DNA from: JACDAE01 sp963717195
GTDB taxonomy: Bacteria > Chloroflexota > Ktedonobacteria > Ktedonobacterales > Ktedonobacteraceae
Assembly (NCBI GenBank): GCA_963717195.1
Contig: CAVQVR010000021.1
Span: 496,001-560,000 of the forward strand
Length of the DNA: 64,000 nt
Direction of reading: 5' to 3'
Part shown: positions 43,858 through 53,569 of the stretch, piece by piece
How positions within the stretch are numbered: position 1 is the first letter of the stretch
How the letters are laid out: the number at the start of each line of letters is the position of its first letter
The notes under the pieces: generated by a model
The model's input: the letters and a program-made list of their open reading frames with translations, nothing else
Database searches by the model: none
What the model was told of the DNA's origin: nothing
Made by a program: the position numbers and the translations under genes

Positions 43858-45837
43858 TTAAGCCGACACGACAGAGATGTTGTCGAACTGAGCGTTGACC
43901 CATTTGCTCACCAGCAGAGCAAACTGTCCTTTGGTATATGTCGAGTCATTGACATTAGCAACTCTGGTCCCATTGATAAATGCTTGAACGTTACCACGTG
44001 CCATAGTCAGGGAAAGCGTGTGCCAGGTGTTCAGACTAAATGCCGCATTGCCCGAAGCCAGTCTGGTGTCGGCAATGGTATTGTTATTATTGGCCTCTCT
44101 AAAGAGGGTCCACGCACCCGTGTTCGTAATGCGCAGATGATAGCCCACCGCTGCACCACCCAGTCTGACCTGGCTAGTGAGGTTTCCAATCAATTCAACA
44201 TAACCTGTGTGTTCGAGCAAAACGTCTACGCTGACCTTGTAGTTGGTCCAGTTGGGATCGCCTACGACAGTAATGGGCGGTGTTGGTGAACCACTGTGCC
44301 AGGCAATAGGGGTCGTTGTGATTACCTGACGATAGCTCATGCCGCTGCGTCCACCGCCAGCAGGAGCGGTTTCGAATGCGCCTGCAAGATCGGAATAGTA
44401 GCGGGCGAGCTTGCCAGCAGCATACTCGTCAAAATTCTCACTGTATGGCAATGCCAGACCAGATGAAGCTGGTGGAGTCGCGGTACCCTTGCCCTGACCA
44501 GTCGTCGTCGTCAGGCTATAGACATACCCTGGCTGTAATGTCAACGAGAACTTTCCACCACCGGGTGTGATATCTTGTTGGTGAACAAAATATGCACTGG
44601 AGCTCGCTGAACTAAAATTGGAGGCCCAGACATGCACGGCTCCTGTGGAAAGTCCGCCCGTCACTGTGAAATTAGCAGTCTGAGCAGCACCTACGTTCAT
44701 CGTTTCGATAATTGTGCTATAGTCTTTGCCGTTGGTCGATTTGAGTGTGACATAGCTGCCATTAGCACTGTTGCCACCCAGATAGCCACACCCGCTATCG
44801 AGGTACTTCCAGCCTGGTTGCGTAAACTGCGCAGTGTGAGCCATCGCCCAGATGCTCTTGGCCACATAATAATTACCAGACCAGGGTTCCTCAGCGAGCA
44901 TCAGTCCATCACCTGCGAATGGCAAGGTCGGATACCAGGCTGCGATCAAGCTCCAGTTGATATCAGCCGTCATCTTTCCCGCAACATAGTTGCGATTAAG
45001 GTTATGTGCGAGTGCATTTGCTCCTCTATCATACCCTTGCGAACCACTCTCGCTGGCCCAGAGAGGTTTACCCAGATTCAACGCTGCGGCAGGAGGAATG
45101 CGTGCGGCCGTTACGGGATAGTGCGACCCGACGATGTCAACGCTCCTGTTAAAGGCCGCATCGCTCGTTAAATCGTTCACCACAGCCCAGCCGGCCTCGT
45201 CAGAAGCTACAACCTTGGTAGCCAATCCATTGCTTATGAGTGCCGCTTTCAGGTTCTCATACCAGGTCTTATTGTAACCACTTTCGTTCCAACCACCTAT
45301 GTAATCAATATCCAGGTTGTGATCTGACCTGGCATGCTTGATCCAGTTGACAATATAGGTGATGTTATCCTGGGACCAGAAACCACCGCTGAACCAGCCT
45401 GGAGCGCCCCATTCCAGCCCGTAAAACTTGATATTGGGATTGCGCAATTTGGCCTGTTCCATCAACCACCACTCATAGCCGCGATTATAATTCTGGTCGG
45501 TACGACTGCGCATGTGGCTGGCTTCGGCTCCGTTGGTAGAATTCGTATCGCCGCCAATTTCACATTTTAGGATTTGCAGACTTGCTCCATAGTTCGGCTT
45601 GAAGAGGTAATCGAGGATCTCGGCCTGCTGTGCTGAAGGATAGTCAAAGAGCAGACGTGAGGTACCTCCGCCTCCACTCAGGCCACCAACGCCATCGAAT
45701 GTACGCCCACCGCTTGCCCCATCGATAGTGATCGCGGATGAAGCGGCTTGCGCGATACCTTCTCCTACACCAAGTGCTGCCAGCGCTGTTCCGCCAGCAA
45801 CACCCAGAAATTTACGACGACCAATGTCTTTGCTCAT
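43858..45837 (-). CDS. Tat-exported GH59 galactocerebrosidase-like glycosidase
   Basis: Exported glycosidase of 659 residues. A twin-arginine signal (GRRKFLGVAGGTALAALG, first 32 residues) is followed by a TIM barrel resembling animal galactocerebrosidase (GH59): acid/base Glu185 in GGWNESGY and nucleophile Glu263 in PLWASESGS. Next come a beta-sandwich and a C-terminal lectin-like domain (about 475-659) as in mammalian GALC, separated by a Gly/Thr/Pro linker. It should remove terminal beta-galactose from glycolipids or polysaccharides; bacterial GH59 substrates are poorly known. The ATG at 45837 follows AAAGGAG at 12 bases, and starts the Tat motif naturally. Confidence 0.88.
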   Translation of the reverse strand: MSKDIGRRKFLGVAGGTALAALGVGEGIAQAASSAITIDGASGGRTFDGVGGLSGGGGTSRLLFDYPSAQQAEILDYLFKPNYGASLQILKCEIGGDTNSTNGAEASHMRSRTDQNYNRGYEWWLMEQAKLRNPNIKFYGLEWGAPGWFSGGFWSQDNITYIVNWIKHARSDHNLDIDYIGGWNESGYNKTWYENLKAALISNGLATKVVASDEAGWAVVNDLTSDAAFNRSVDIVGSHYPVTAARIPPAAALNLGKPLWASESGSQGYDRGANALAHNLNRNYVAGKMTADINWSLIAAWYPTLPFAGDGLMLAEEPWSGNYYVAKSIWAMAHTAQFTQPGWKYLDSGCGYLGGNSANGSYVTLKSTNGKDYSTIIETMNVGAAQTANFTVTGGLSTGAVHVWASNFSSASSSAYFVHQQDITPGGGKFSLTLQPGYVYSLTTTTGQGKGTATPPASSGLALPYSENFDEYAAGKLARYYSDLAGAFETAPAGGGRSGMSYRQVITTTPIAWHSGSPTPPITVVGDPNWTNYKVSVDVLLEHTGYVELIGNLTSQVRLGGAAVGYHLRITNTGAWTLFREANNNNTIADTRLASGNAAFSLNTWHTLSLTMARGNVQAFINGTRVANVNDSTYTKGQFALLVSKWVNAQFDNISVVSA

Positions 45838-46364
45838 GCTGTTACAAACTCCTTTGTTATTGTGCTTGCACTGGTACAAAAATACTGAAGATGCATTTCT
45901 TACTACCTAAAGACAAAAAAGCATCCAGGGGAACCTGGATAAGCGAGGTAAAACCTTTGATGCAAGAAAGAGAGCTTGAAAGTGGAAGACATTTGTCTCG
46001 CGCCGTCAGCAATTTGTAGGTAGTGGAGTGCGATGTGCCAGGCACATCACAATGAATTGAGTAAACCACGAAGAATGTCCTCCTTGACACAAAAGATATT
46101 GCCTTGTTCCTTCAAGAACGATCCTCCAGTTAAGGAAACAGCCTTTTCCCGTTAGCCATTTTTCCTTATTCCAATGAGTACTATAAGATTACACAATATA
46201 CACTCTATCTGTCAATAGTATTGACAATTTGAGATCTCCATCCTTCCGGGTGAAAACGTTGGAGACAACCACGCAACAATACTGTTGCCACCACCCCCTT
46301 ACTCACGGTATTATATGAAGACAAATAGAAACGAAACTCACACATACTTTTTTAAAGGATTTAT
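45838..46364. other. Intergenic region between GH59 and hemE
   Basis: About 530 bases with no gene that I can support. It contains the 17-bp palindrome at 46210-46226. Promoters for both divergent genes must lie here, but no convincing -35/-10 pair with normal spacing was found. Confidence 0.4.
46210..46226. promoter_or_regulatory. Operator-like palindrome TGTCAATA-G-TATTGACA
   Basis: Perfect 8+1+8 inverted repeat. It provides TTGACA boxes on both strands but no matching -10 at 17 bases, so an operator for a dimeric regulator is more likely. Confidence 0.45.
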
Positions 46365-47432
46365 ATGCAGAACGATATATTTTCAGAGGATATCCCTCCC
46401 AGTAAAGAGACGACACGCTTTCTGGATGCGTGCTATCGCAGGCAACCCGACGCTACGCCGATCTGGTTTATGCGCCAGGCCGGTCGCTGTCTACCTGAGT
46501 ACCGGATGCTGCGAGAAAAGTACGACATTGTAACAATGTCCAAAACACCAGAACTATGCGCACAAATTACGCTTATGCCTGTGCAGACCTTTGGCGTTGA
46601 CGCCGCGATTCTCTATGCAGACATTATGTTACCAATGGAAGGAATGGGCCTCGATCTGGAAATTCGGCAGGAGGGACCAGTTATCTCCAATCCCATTCGC
46701 AGCCTCCAGGACGTTGACGCCTTGCAGGTAGTTGATACTGAAGAGACGGCATCCTATGTGATGGAAGCAACCCGCATAGTACATCGTGAACTGGAAGGCA
46801 AAAAAGCACTCATTGGCTTCTCCGGTGCACCATTTACGCTGGCATGTTATATGATCGAAGGGCATCCTTCGCGTGATTATGCTGTCGCGAAGTCATTTAT
46901 GTACGAACAGCCTGAGGTATGGCATATACTAATGACCAAAATCACTAGCGTAGTAACCAATTATTTACTGGCCCAGGTCAAGGCCGGAGCTGACGTTGTA
47001 CAGCTCTTCGATAGCTGGATCGGAACGCTGAGTCCCAGCACCTACAAACAATTCGTCCAGCCTTATATGCAACGTATCTTTGAGGCCATCTGGAGGAGCA
47101 ATACACCCTCTATCCATTTTGGCACGGGTACGGCGTCATTATTAGATGTCATGACCGAGGCCGGCGGCGATATCATCAGCGTTGATTGGCGCATCGATCT
47201 CGACGATGCCTGGAAGCAGATCGGCTATGACCATGGCATTCAGGGCAATCTTGACCCAACGCTCATGTTGACTTCCTGGCCTACTATAGAAACAGGAGTA
47301 CGCGATATCCTACGCCGGGCAGGCAATCGACCGGGCCATATATTCAACTTTGGACACGGAGTGCTGGAGGCAACGCATCCAGATCTGCTACGTCGCCTGG
47401 TTAATACTGTTCATGAAGAGACAGCGCGTTAA
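46365..47432 (+). CDS. hemE: Uroporphyrinogen decarboxylase
   Basis: Heme biosynthesis enzyme of 355 residues, converting uroporphyrinogen III to coproporphyrinogen III. Recognised by PIWFMRQAGRCLPEYR near the N-terminus (substrate-binding Arg residues), FGVDAAILYADIMLP and the later VDWRIDLDDA. AAAGGATTTAT precedes the ATG. It is followed after 26 bases by hemH. Other heme genes, including the oxidase that links these two steps, are not in the window. Confidence 0.95.
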   Translation: MQNDIFSEDIPPSKETTRFLDACYRRQPDATPIWFMRQAGRCLPEYRMLREKYDIVTMSKTPELCAQITLMPVQTFGVDAAILYADIMLPMEGMGLDLEIRQEGPVISNPIRSLQDVDALQVVDTEETASYVMEATRIVHRELEGKKALIGFSGAPFTLACYMIEGHPSRDYAVAKSFMYEQPEVWHILMTKITSVVTNYLLAQVKAGADVVQLFDSWIGTLSPSTYKQFVQPYMQRIFEAIWRSNTPSIHFGTGTASLLDVMTEAGGDIISVDWRIDLDDAWKQIGYDHGIQGNLDPTLMLTSWPTIETGVRDILRRAGNRPGHIFNFGHGVLEATHPDLLRRLVNTVHEETAR

Positions 47433-47458
47433 TAATTATAGATGAAAGAGAGAGACTA

Positions 47459-48400
47459 ATGACAAATACACATATTGGTGTGTTATTGATGACATATGGG
47501 TCACCAGCCACACTTGACGATATTCCCGTCTACCTTAAGCATGTTTATGGTGGACGCCCCGCATCATCAGAGGTCATTAGCGAGTTTCGACGGCGCTACG
47601 ATCTTATCGGAGGCTCACCCTTGCTACGTATCACACGTGAGCAGGCGGCAGCACTACAAGAAGAGTTGAACAACGAGAGTTCTGATGGCACAACGTACCA
47701 CACTGTGGCTGGTATGCGTTTTGCGCCTCCCTTTATCACCGATGTCGCGCCAGAAGCAGCCGCAGGAGCACAAAGTCTGGTCGGTATCATCATGTCGCCG
47801 CAATACTCACCAATTATTATGAAAGGATACGTACGTACGCTTGAAGACGCGGTCGCAGATCTGCACCGGGATGACCTTAACCTCAAGATGGCCACAGACT
47901 GGCACATGCAACCCTACTTCTTGCAGGCATTGGCGGAGCGTATACAGCAGGCACTCGACCGGTTTCCAGAGGATGTACAAGAGCACGTGCCGGTCCTACT
48001 TACAGCGCATAGCATGCCTAAACGTGTGATAGAGAACGAACCGAACTATATTAATGATCTTAAAGAGACGGCGGCAACCGTCGCAAAGATGCTTAACTTA
48101 CCCGATGAGCGCTGGATGTTCTGTTATCAAAGCGCTGGTCATACCCCTGAAGAATGGCTCAAACCAGACTTTGCCGATGTTATGCCCGAGTTGAAGCAAG
48201 CAGGCCACTCTCATGTACTGATCGCGCCAGTCCAATTTCTAGCGGACCACCTGGAGATCCTCTACGATATTGAGATTGGTGCACGTGAGCAGGCTGAGGA
48301 GCATGGTATCCAGTTCGCGCGTATCGAATTGCTCAACACATCGCCTCTGTTTATTAAAGCATTGGCGGAAGTGGTCAAGGAAACGTTGGCAAAAGAGTAG
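47459..48400 (+). CDS. hemH: Ferrochelatase
   Basis: Inserts ferrous iron into the porphyrin at the end of heme synthesis. Length is 313 residues, close to the Gram-positive-type enzyme that may use coproporphyrin III. Motifs are GVLLMTYGSPATLDDIPVYL, YDLIGGSPLLRIT, and LLTAHSMPKRVIE with the catalytic His. WMFCYQSAGHTPEEWLKPD and VLIAPVQFLADHLEILYD follow, the latter with the conserved Glu. Whether it uses proto- or coproporphyrin cannot be told here. It probably forms a transcript with hemE, and a strong hairpin follows. Confidence 0.94.
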   Translation: MTNTHIGVLLMTYGSPATLDDIPVYLKHVYGGRPASSEVISEFRRRYDLIGGSPLLRITREQAAALQEELNNESSDGTTYHTVAGMRFAPPFITDVAPEAAAGAQSLVGIIMSPQYSPIIMKGYVRTLEDAVADLHRDDLNLKMATDWHMQPYFLQALAERIQQALDRFPEDVQEHVPVLLTAHSMPKRVIENEPNYINDLKETAATVAKMLNLPDERWMFCYQSAGHTPEEWLKPDFADVMPELKQAGHSHVLIAPVQFLADHLEILYDIEIGAREQAEEHGIQFARIELLNTSPLFIKALAEVVKETLAKE

Positions 48401-48406
48401 TAGTCT

Positions 48407-48427
48407 AACCGCCTTCATCAGGCGGTT
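48407..48427 (+). terminator. Hairpin after hemH
   Basis: AACCGCCT and AGGCGGTT form a perfect 8-bp stem around TCATC, seven bases after the hemH stop. There is no T run. Confidence 0.5.
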
Positions 48428-48435
48428 CCATCTGG

Positions 48436-48459
48436 TGTAGGGGTGCGATTTATAAACCC
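48436..48459 (+). repeat. Short TGTAGGGG / ATTTATAAACCC repeat
   Basis: TGTAGGGGTGCG followed directly by ATTTATAAACCC. A member of the short-repeat family, here between the convergent hemH and GH1 genes. Confidence 0.55.
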
Positions 48460-48518
48460 TTTGTCGATGGTCATCAGGCATCTCGTACCCCCACACCTGG
48501 GCGTCGTAAACGTGACTC

Positions 48519-49859
<1,341 letters not shown>

Positions 49860-49907
49860 GATACCCCTCTTTCGATGTAAGTTTGCCCAAGGTGGGAACG
49901 ATGTTAT

Positions 49908-51086
49908 TCATGTCAAGGATTTTGCAATAGCTACGGCCTGATCCTGACTCAAGCCAGTGATGTTGATGCCCACGCCTTTCTCGGTCCAGGCCAGTACACT
50001 ACTACCACCCTGATCTGAAAAGAGCGCCGTCGTACTACGAATACTCACGCGCTGACCACCACTGGCGGAGAGATTGGCCAGAGGCTTTCCCTCAGCTATT
50101 GTAAAACTGGTACTGCCTTTCATATAATGGAGGGTATAGATCTGGCTACCGGGCGCTCCCAGCGTGTCAACACCCAACAATACATAATCAGCCTGAGCAC
50201 CGGGAATGCTCAACAGGTGAAAACCGGCCTGTTGCTGAGCCTGGGATAGAGTGATGAGATTGCCGTTAGAAGTTTGCGTCGCCTGCTGCAATGGAAGCTC
50301 TTTTGCGCCAGCTGGAGCAACAAAGCTGAAGGTACTGGTGGGAATCGGTTGATCGAGAGTCAGTTTCTGGAAATCGAGCACAGTCTTTCCAAAACCTTGA
50401 ATATCTAGATTTACTTCGACCGGTAGCTGAGTGGCTTTATCAATATAGACATCCCCGGAGTAATTGAAGGAAGCCCCAACATTACCAATAGAGCTGGTAG
50501 AGCTATCTTGAGGCACAACGCCAATATCATAGACGGCATGTCCATTGACGGTTGCCGTCGAAGACTTCAATGTACCATTGCTGGCTGTAAAGACGCTCTG
50601 GACGAAGTTTAGCAGGAACTGGCCCTGACCATCATTACCTGCTGTACCCGCGAAACCAAACAAGCCACCACCGCTACTCGGTTGAACAGGGCCGCTATAG
50701 ACGACGTTCTTAGCAGGATCATATTGCCAGAGCTTCTTGCCATCAGTGACTGTGACGGTCCCGGCTGGCAACTGGGCAAGCGTCGACTGGTGCACTTCGG
50801 TACGATTTTTAGCGGGAGCAGCATTCCATACGCTGGTAGTAAGCGTACCATTTTGTGACTGCCCATGTATTGTCAGGTTTAACACGCCTTGTAATGTTTT
50901 TGCAGAATTAAGAGCATTGCTGGTCCTGGTAAGCAGTTGCTGGCCCTGTGGCAGAGTAGGAGAGGGCGTAGGAGTAGGAGATGACTGAGCATTTTGTGCA
51001 CCTCCTTCACATGCAGCCAGGAATAATAGGGATAGGGATAGCGCAACAAGCGCGAACGTTCTATTCCTCCAACGAGAGGGGGCCAT
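49908..51086 (-). CDS. LolA/RseB-like lipoprotein of the sigma-factor operon
   Basis: Lipoprotein of 392 residues. The lipobox LFLAAC anchors it outside the membrane; a low-complexity SPTPTPSPTLPQ linker precedes a beta-rich domain. The part from TLQGVLNLTIHG to LPVEVNLDIQGFG resembles the LolA/RseB fold, and a second smaller C-terminal domain follows. AAGGAGTTCCCG precedes the ATG at 51086. It is the last gene of the ECF sigma operon. In Gram-negative bacteria RseB-like proteins control an anti-sigma factor, so a similar sensor role is possible here. Confidence 0.75.
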   Translation of the reverse strand: MAPSRWRNRTFALVALSLSLLFLAACEGGAQNAQSSPTPTPSPTLPQGQQLLTRTSNALNSAKTLQGVLNLTIHGQSQNGTLTTSVWNAAPAKNRTEVHQSTLAQLPAGTVTVTDGKKLWQYDPAKNVVYSGPVQPSSGGGLFGFAGTAGNDGQGQFLLNFVQSVFTASNGTLKSSTATVNGHAVYDIGVVPQDSSTSSIGNVGASFNYSGDVYIDKATQLPVEVNLDIQGFGKTVLDFQKLTLDQPIPTSTFSFVAPAGAKELPLQQATQTSNGNLITLSQAQQQAGFHLLSIPGAQADYVLLGVDTLGAPGSQIYTLHYMKGSTSFTIAEGKPLANLSASGGQRVSIRSTTALFSDQGGSSVLAWTEKGVGINITGLSQDQAVAIAKSLT

Positions 51087-51219
51087 CGGGAACTCCTTGT
51101 ATGTTAAGCTACGGGTATATAGGTATGGTTTTTGTGAAACTATATAAAGTATAGCATACCGTTGGGACCACATTTAGGTCGATCTCCCATCATACGCGCC
51201 AATGAACCTTGATTGAGCA

Positions 51220-51651
51220 CTAGTGGGCAACTATTTCGAATGTGGCGCTTTCAGTCTGCGCACCTGGTACAGTTACGAGCACGCGCACTTGCCAGGTACC
51301 GTCCATACCAAACTGTACAGGAGCATGGTACATCCCGTTACTTTGAGATTGAGCATTGATGACATCGGTACCCATATCCATCGTTTCCATACTACTCTCA
51401 ATGGTGACACGAGCATTAGTAACAAGTTGCTGCGTACTGCTATGCACAATCTGAAGGATAAGCGTTGCAGGTTTTGATGGAGGAGGGGGATTGGGGTCAA
51501 CCTGCAGAGTGATCTGATAAGGACCAGCGGAAACCGTCTGCACCTGTGCGGAGGGACGAGCAGGCAAAATCTCGGTAAGAGTGGTTCCCAACCAGGATAG
51601 AAGGATAAGGAAGAGGACACCAAGGGCCAGTATGAGTAATTTCCGCCTCAT
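51220..51651 (-). CDS. YtkA-like extracellular domain protein
   Basis: Membrane-anchored protein of 143 residues. One N-terminal span (about 5-26) is followed by an Ig-like beta-sandwich of the YtkA/FixH type (YQITLQVDPNPPPPSKPATL, then METMDMG). In related proteins the methionines of this loop can bind copper; here there are three Met in SSMETMDMG. Its start overlaps the preceding gene stop (ATGA), indicating coupled translation with the Rieske gene. Confidence 0.75.
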   Translation of the reverse strand: MRRKLLILALGVLFLILLSWLGTTLTEILPARPSAQVQTVSAGPYQITLQVDPNPPPPSKPATLILQIVHSSTQQLVTNARVTIESSMETMDMGTDVINAQSQSNGMYHAPVQFGMDGTWQVRVLVTVPGAQTESATFEIVAH

Positions 51652-52535
51652 ACAGAAGAACCTTTGGGAACCATAACGTAGACTTTCCCATCTTTTATGA
51701 GCGTCTCCAGGCGTGGTAAGGCGGCAAGATACCGTATAGGGCTGGCCTTATCAGGTTGCCCATACTCGGTAAAGATTCCACCATGGCAGGGACAATGAAA
51801 ACTATGATCTGCATCCTGCCATTGCACAATACAACCCATGTGTGTACAGGCTGCTGACATCGCTACGACTTCTCCTTTAGGCACACCGCTATCATCGCCA
51901 TCGCTTAGTATTACATAACCAGTCAACGTATCCGTTGTGAAGCGTACCGCACTATTCCCTAGTTCCGCAAGAGTTGTAACAAAATACGGAATCGCAACAT
52001 CTGATGGCACGATTGGCATGCTCGTTGGATAACGCGTAGAAGGTGTTGACGTAGCAGCCACTCCCTGCGTGCTTTGTCCAGTAGTGCTCTTTTCAAATGC
52101 AGCGCCGATGCCGCTACCAACCACCAGCGAAGCAGCCGCAACGGCACTGCCACCAAGCAGAGAACGGCGCGAGAAGAAACGCGCTTTCCGGGGCGCACTA
52201 GAAGGTTGACTGGTTATAGGAAGTTGTTCTTCCTGTTCTTTTTGCGCCGTAGAAGGCTGCTCAGGCAATCTAACCGAAGGCAGCCTTGGAGCGGTATTCT
52301 GGTCAGTTTCATCAGTTTCAGCCAGCAGGCGAGCATGCAGAGACGCAACAAATTCTGGACGCGGTTCGGCAGCTTCGGGCGAGGCGGAACGAAAAAGTGC
52401 GGCCATACGATAGATACGCGCACGCTCAGGAGTCAGGTCGGCGGGAGGGTGAGCGACACGGCCTGCCTGTAACTCTTCAATGTAGCGTTCGAGTTCGAGA
52501 TAATCTTCAAATCGTTCCTGGTCTTCGTCTGCCAT
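51648..52535 (-). CDS. Anti-sigma-like N-terminus fused to a membrane-anchored Rieske domain
   Basis: Protein of 295 residues encoded directly after an ECF sigma gene. Residues 1-115 are charged and helical, ending with a patch (ARIYRMAALFRSAS and PEFVASLHARLL) of the kind found in cytoplasmic anti-sigma domains. A membrane span follows at about 126-147, preceded by RR at 123-124. The external part carries a Rieske [2Fe-2S] cluster: CTHMGC (230-235) and CPCHGG (248-253), with Cys230, His232, Cys248 and His251 as ligands. The classic zinc anti-sigma motif HxxxCxxC is absent. Together this suggests a redox-sensing anti-sigma factor; a plain electron-transfer Rieske protein is the alternative. 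Confidence 0.75.
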   Translation of the reverse strand: MADEDQERFEDYLELERYIEELQAGRVAHPPADLTPERARIYRMAALFRSASPEAAEPRPEFVASLHARLLAETDETDQNTAPRLPSVRLPEQPSTAQKEQEEQLPITSQPSSAPRKARFFSRRSLLGGSAVAAASLVVGSGIGAAFEKSTTGQSTQGVAATSTPSTRYPTSMPIVPSDVAIPYFVTTLAELGNSAVRFTTDTLTGYVILSDGDDSGVPKGEVVAMSAACTHMGCIVQWQDADHSFHCPCHGGIFTEYGQPDKASPIRYLAALPRLETLIKDGKVYVMVPKGSSV

Positions 52536-52567
52536 AGTTATCTTTCTCCGGTAAATTGCCTGTTACA

Positions 52568-53176
52568 TCAGGGAGTCGACCGTGCCACAACTGGCTCAAG
52601 GTCTGCGGCACGTTTGAGAGCGCGAAACTGCAAAACTTTTACATTCGCATCCGTCAATCCCATATGCAAAGCAGTTTCTTTGATAGAGAGATTGAGCAGG
52701 AAGCGACAGTTCAACACCTCACGATACTGGGTGGGTAACGCCTGTAAGATGCGCTGTACACGTTCATTCGGTACGTCACTGGAAACAACTGCTTCTTCAT
52801 CGAAAGGTCCCTCCCAACCGGCATCGAGCAATTCCTCCAGAGAACTGACGGAGGCACGATAATAGGCACGCCAATAGTCCGCGATGGTCGTGCGAGCAAC
52901 CTGAAAGAGCCATTTTTGCATGCTCTGCGGGCCACGTTCAGCATCGACGCTACGTACAGCTTTCACGAATATTTGCGAAGTCAGATCTTCGGCTTCTTCC
53001 CGATTTCCGACCTTACTATATATATAGCGATAAATCAGGTTAAGATTTTCCTGATAAAAGCTTTGAAATTCTTGCACTTTCTGGCTCCGTTGCCTATCTA
53101 CGGCTTCTGAGACCTGCGTTCCTTGCTGCTGTGCGGCCAGATGCTCCTGTTGATACCTTTCGTGTGGCGTATGCAC
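52568..53176 (-). CDS. ECF-type RNA polymerase sigma factor
   Basis: Extracytoplasmic-function sigma factor of 202 residues. Region 2 contains IYRYIYSKVGNREEAEDLTSQ and then MQKWLFQVARTTIADYWR. Region 4 has ILQALPTQYREVLNCRFLLN and the helix-turn-helix LSIKETALHMGLTDANVKVL. A 40-residue N-terminal extension precedes region 2. It is followed by the anti-sigma/Rieske gene after 32 bases, then the YtkA-like and lipoprotein genes. A possible self-recognised promoter lies upstream at 53288-53315. Confidence 0.92.
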   Translation of the reverse strand: MHTPHERYQQEHLAAQQQGTQVSEAVDRQRSQKVQEFQSFYQENLNLIYRYIYSKVGNREEAEDLTSQIFVKAVRSVDAERGPQSMQKWLFQVARTTIADYWRAYYRASVSSLEELLDAGWEGPFDEEAVVSSDVPNERVQRILQALPTQYREVLNCRFLLNLSIKETALHMGLTDANVKVLQFRALKRAADLEPVVARSTP

Positions 53177-53569
53177 AACACCCCCCTACCAGGACAGACT
53201 CTGATCGCTTCGCCCTTTAATATAGTATCCCTTAATGAGTGTGATAACAAGTGAGTATGCTAACAGAATAGTAAAGCGAGAAGTCCTGACAAGTATTACT
53301 ACGCGCAAGGTTACAGGAAACATAGCAAGCGATCAACCCTGACGTCTGATCTCCTGAAGAGAGGACAGATACAACACAATGGCACGGTTTTAGTCAAGGT
53401 GAACTACAGTTAAGAATTCTAAACCATGATAGTTAAAATTTAACCATATCATATGTAAATTTTAACAATTACCTTCACATCTAAGTTATAGACTATTATC
53501 GATAAACCTATTGTAATGGAGCTCCATCCCATCATAATGCAGTGATGGGAGGTTAGCCAGGGAGTAACA
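53177..53569. other. Intergenic region between divergent sigma and Ig-like genes
   Basis: About 390 AT-rich bases. It holds an ECF-type promoter candidate, the palindrome GTTAAA-A-TTTAAC at 53432-53444, and a leader stem TCCCATCA/TGATGGGA (53527-53550) before the GTG start at 53570. No gene was seen. Confidence 0.4.
53288..53315 (-). promoter_or_regulatory. Candidate ECF promoter upstream of the sigma gene
   Basis: On the minus strand TGTAACC (53309-53315) and TTGTC (53288-53292) are separated by 16 bases, resembling the TGTAAC / CGTC pattern of many ECF promoters. It lies about 110 bases before the sigma gene, suiting autoregulation. Confidence 0.35.

Noticed and set aside
46210..46226. Divergent pair of TTGACA promoters
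   Set aside because: Neither strand has a -10 box at 16-18 bases.
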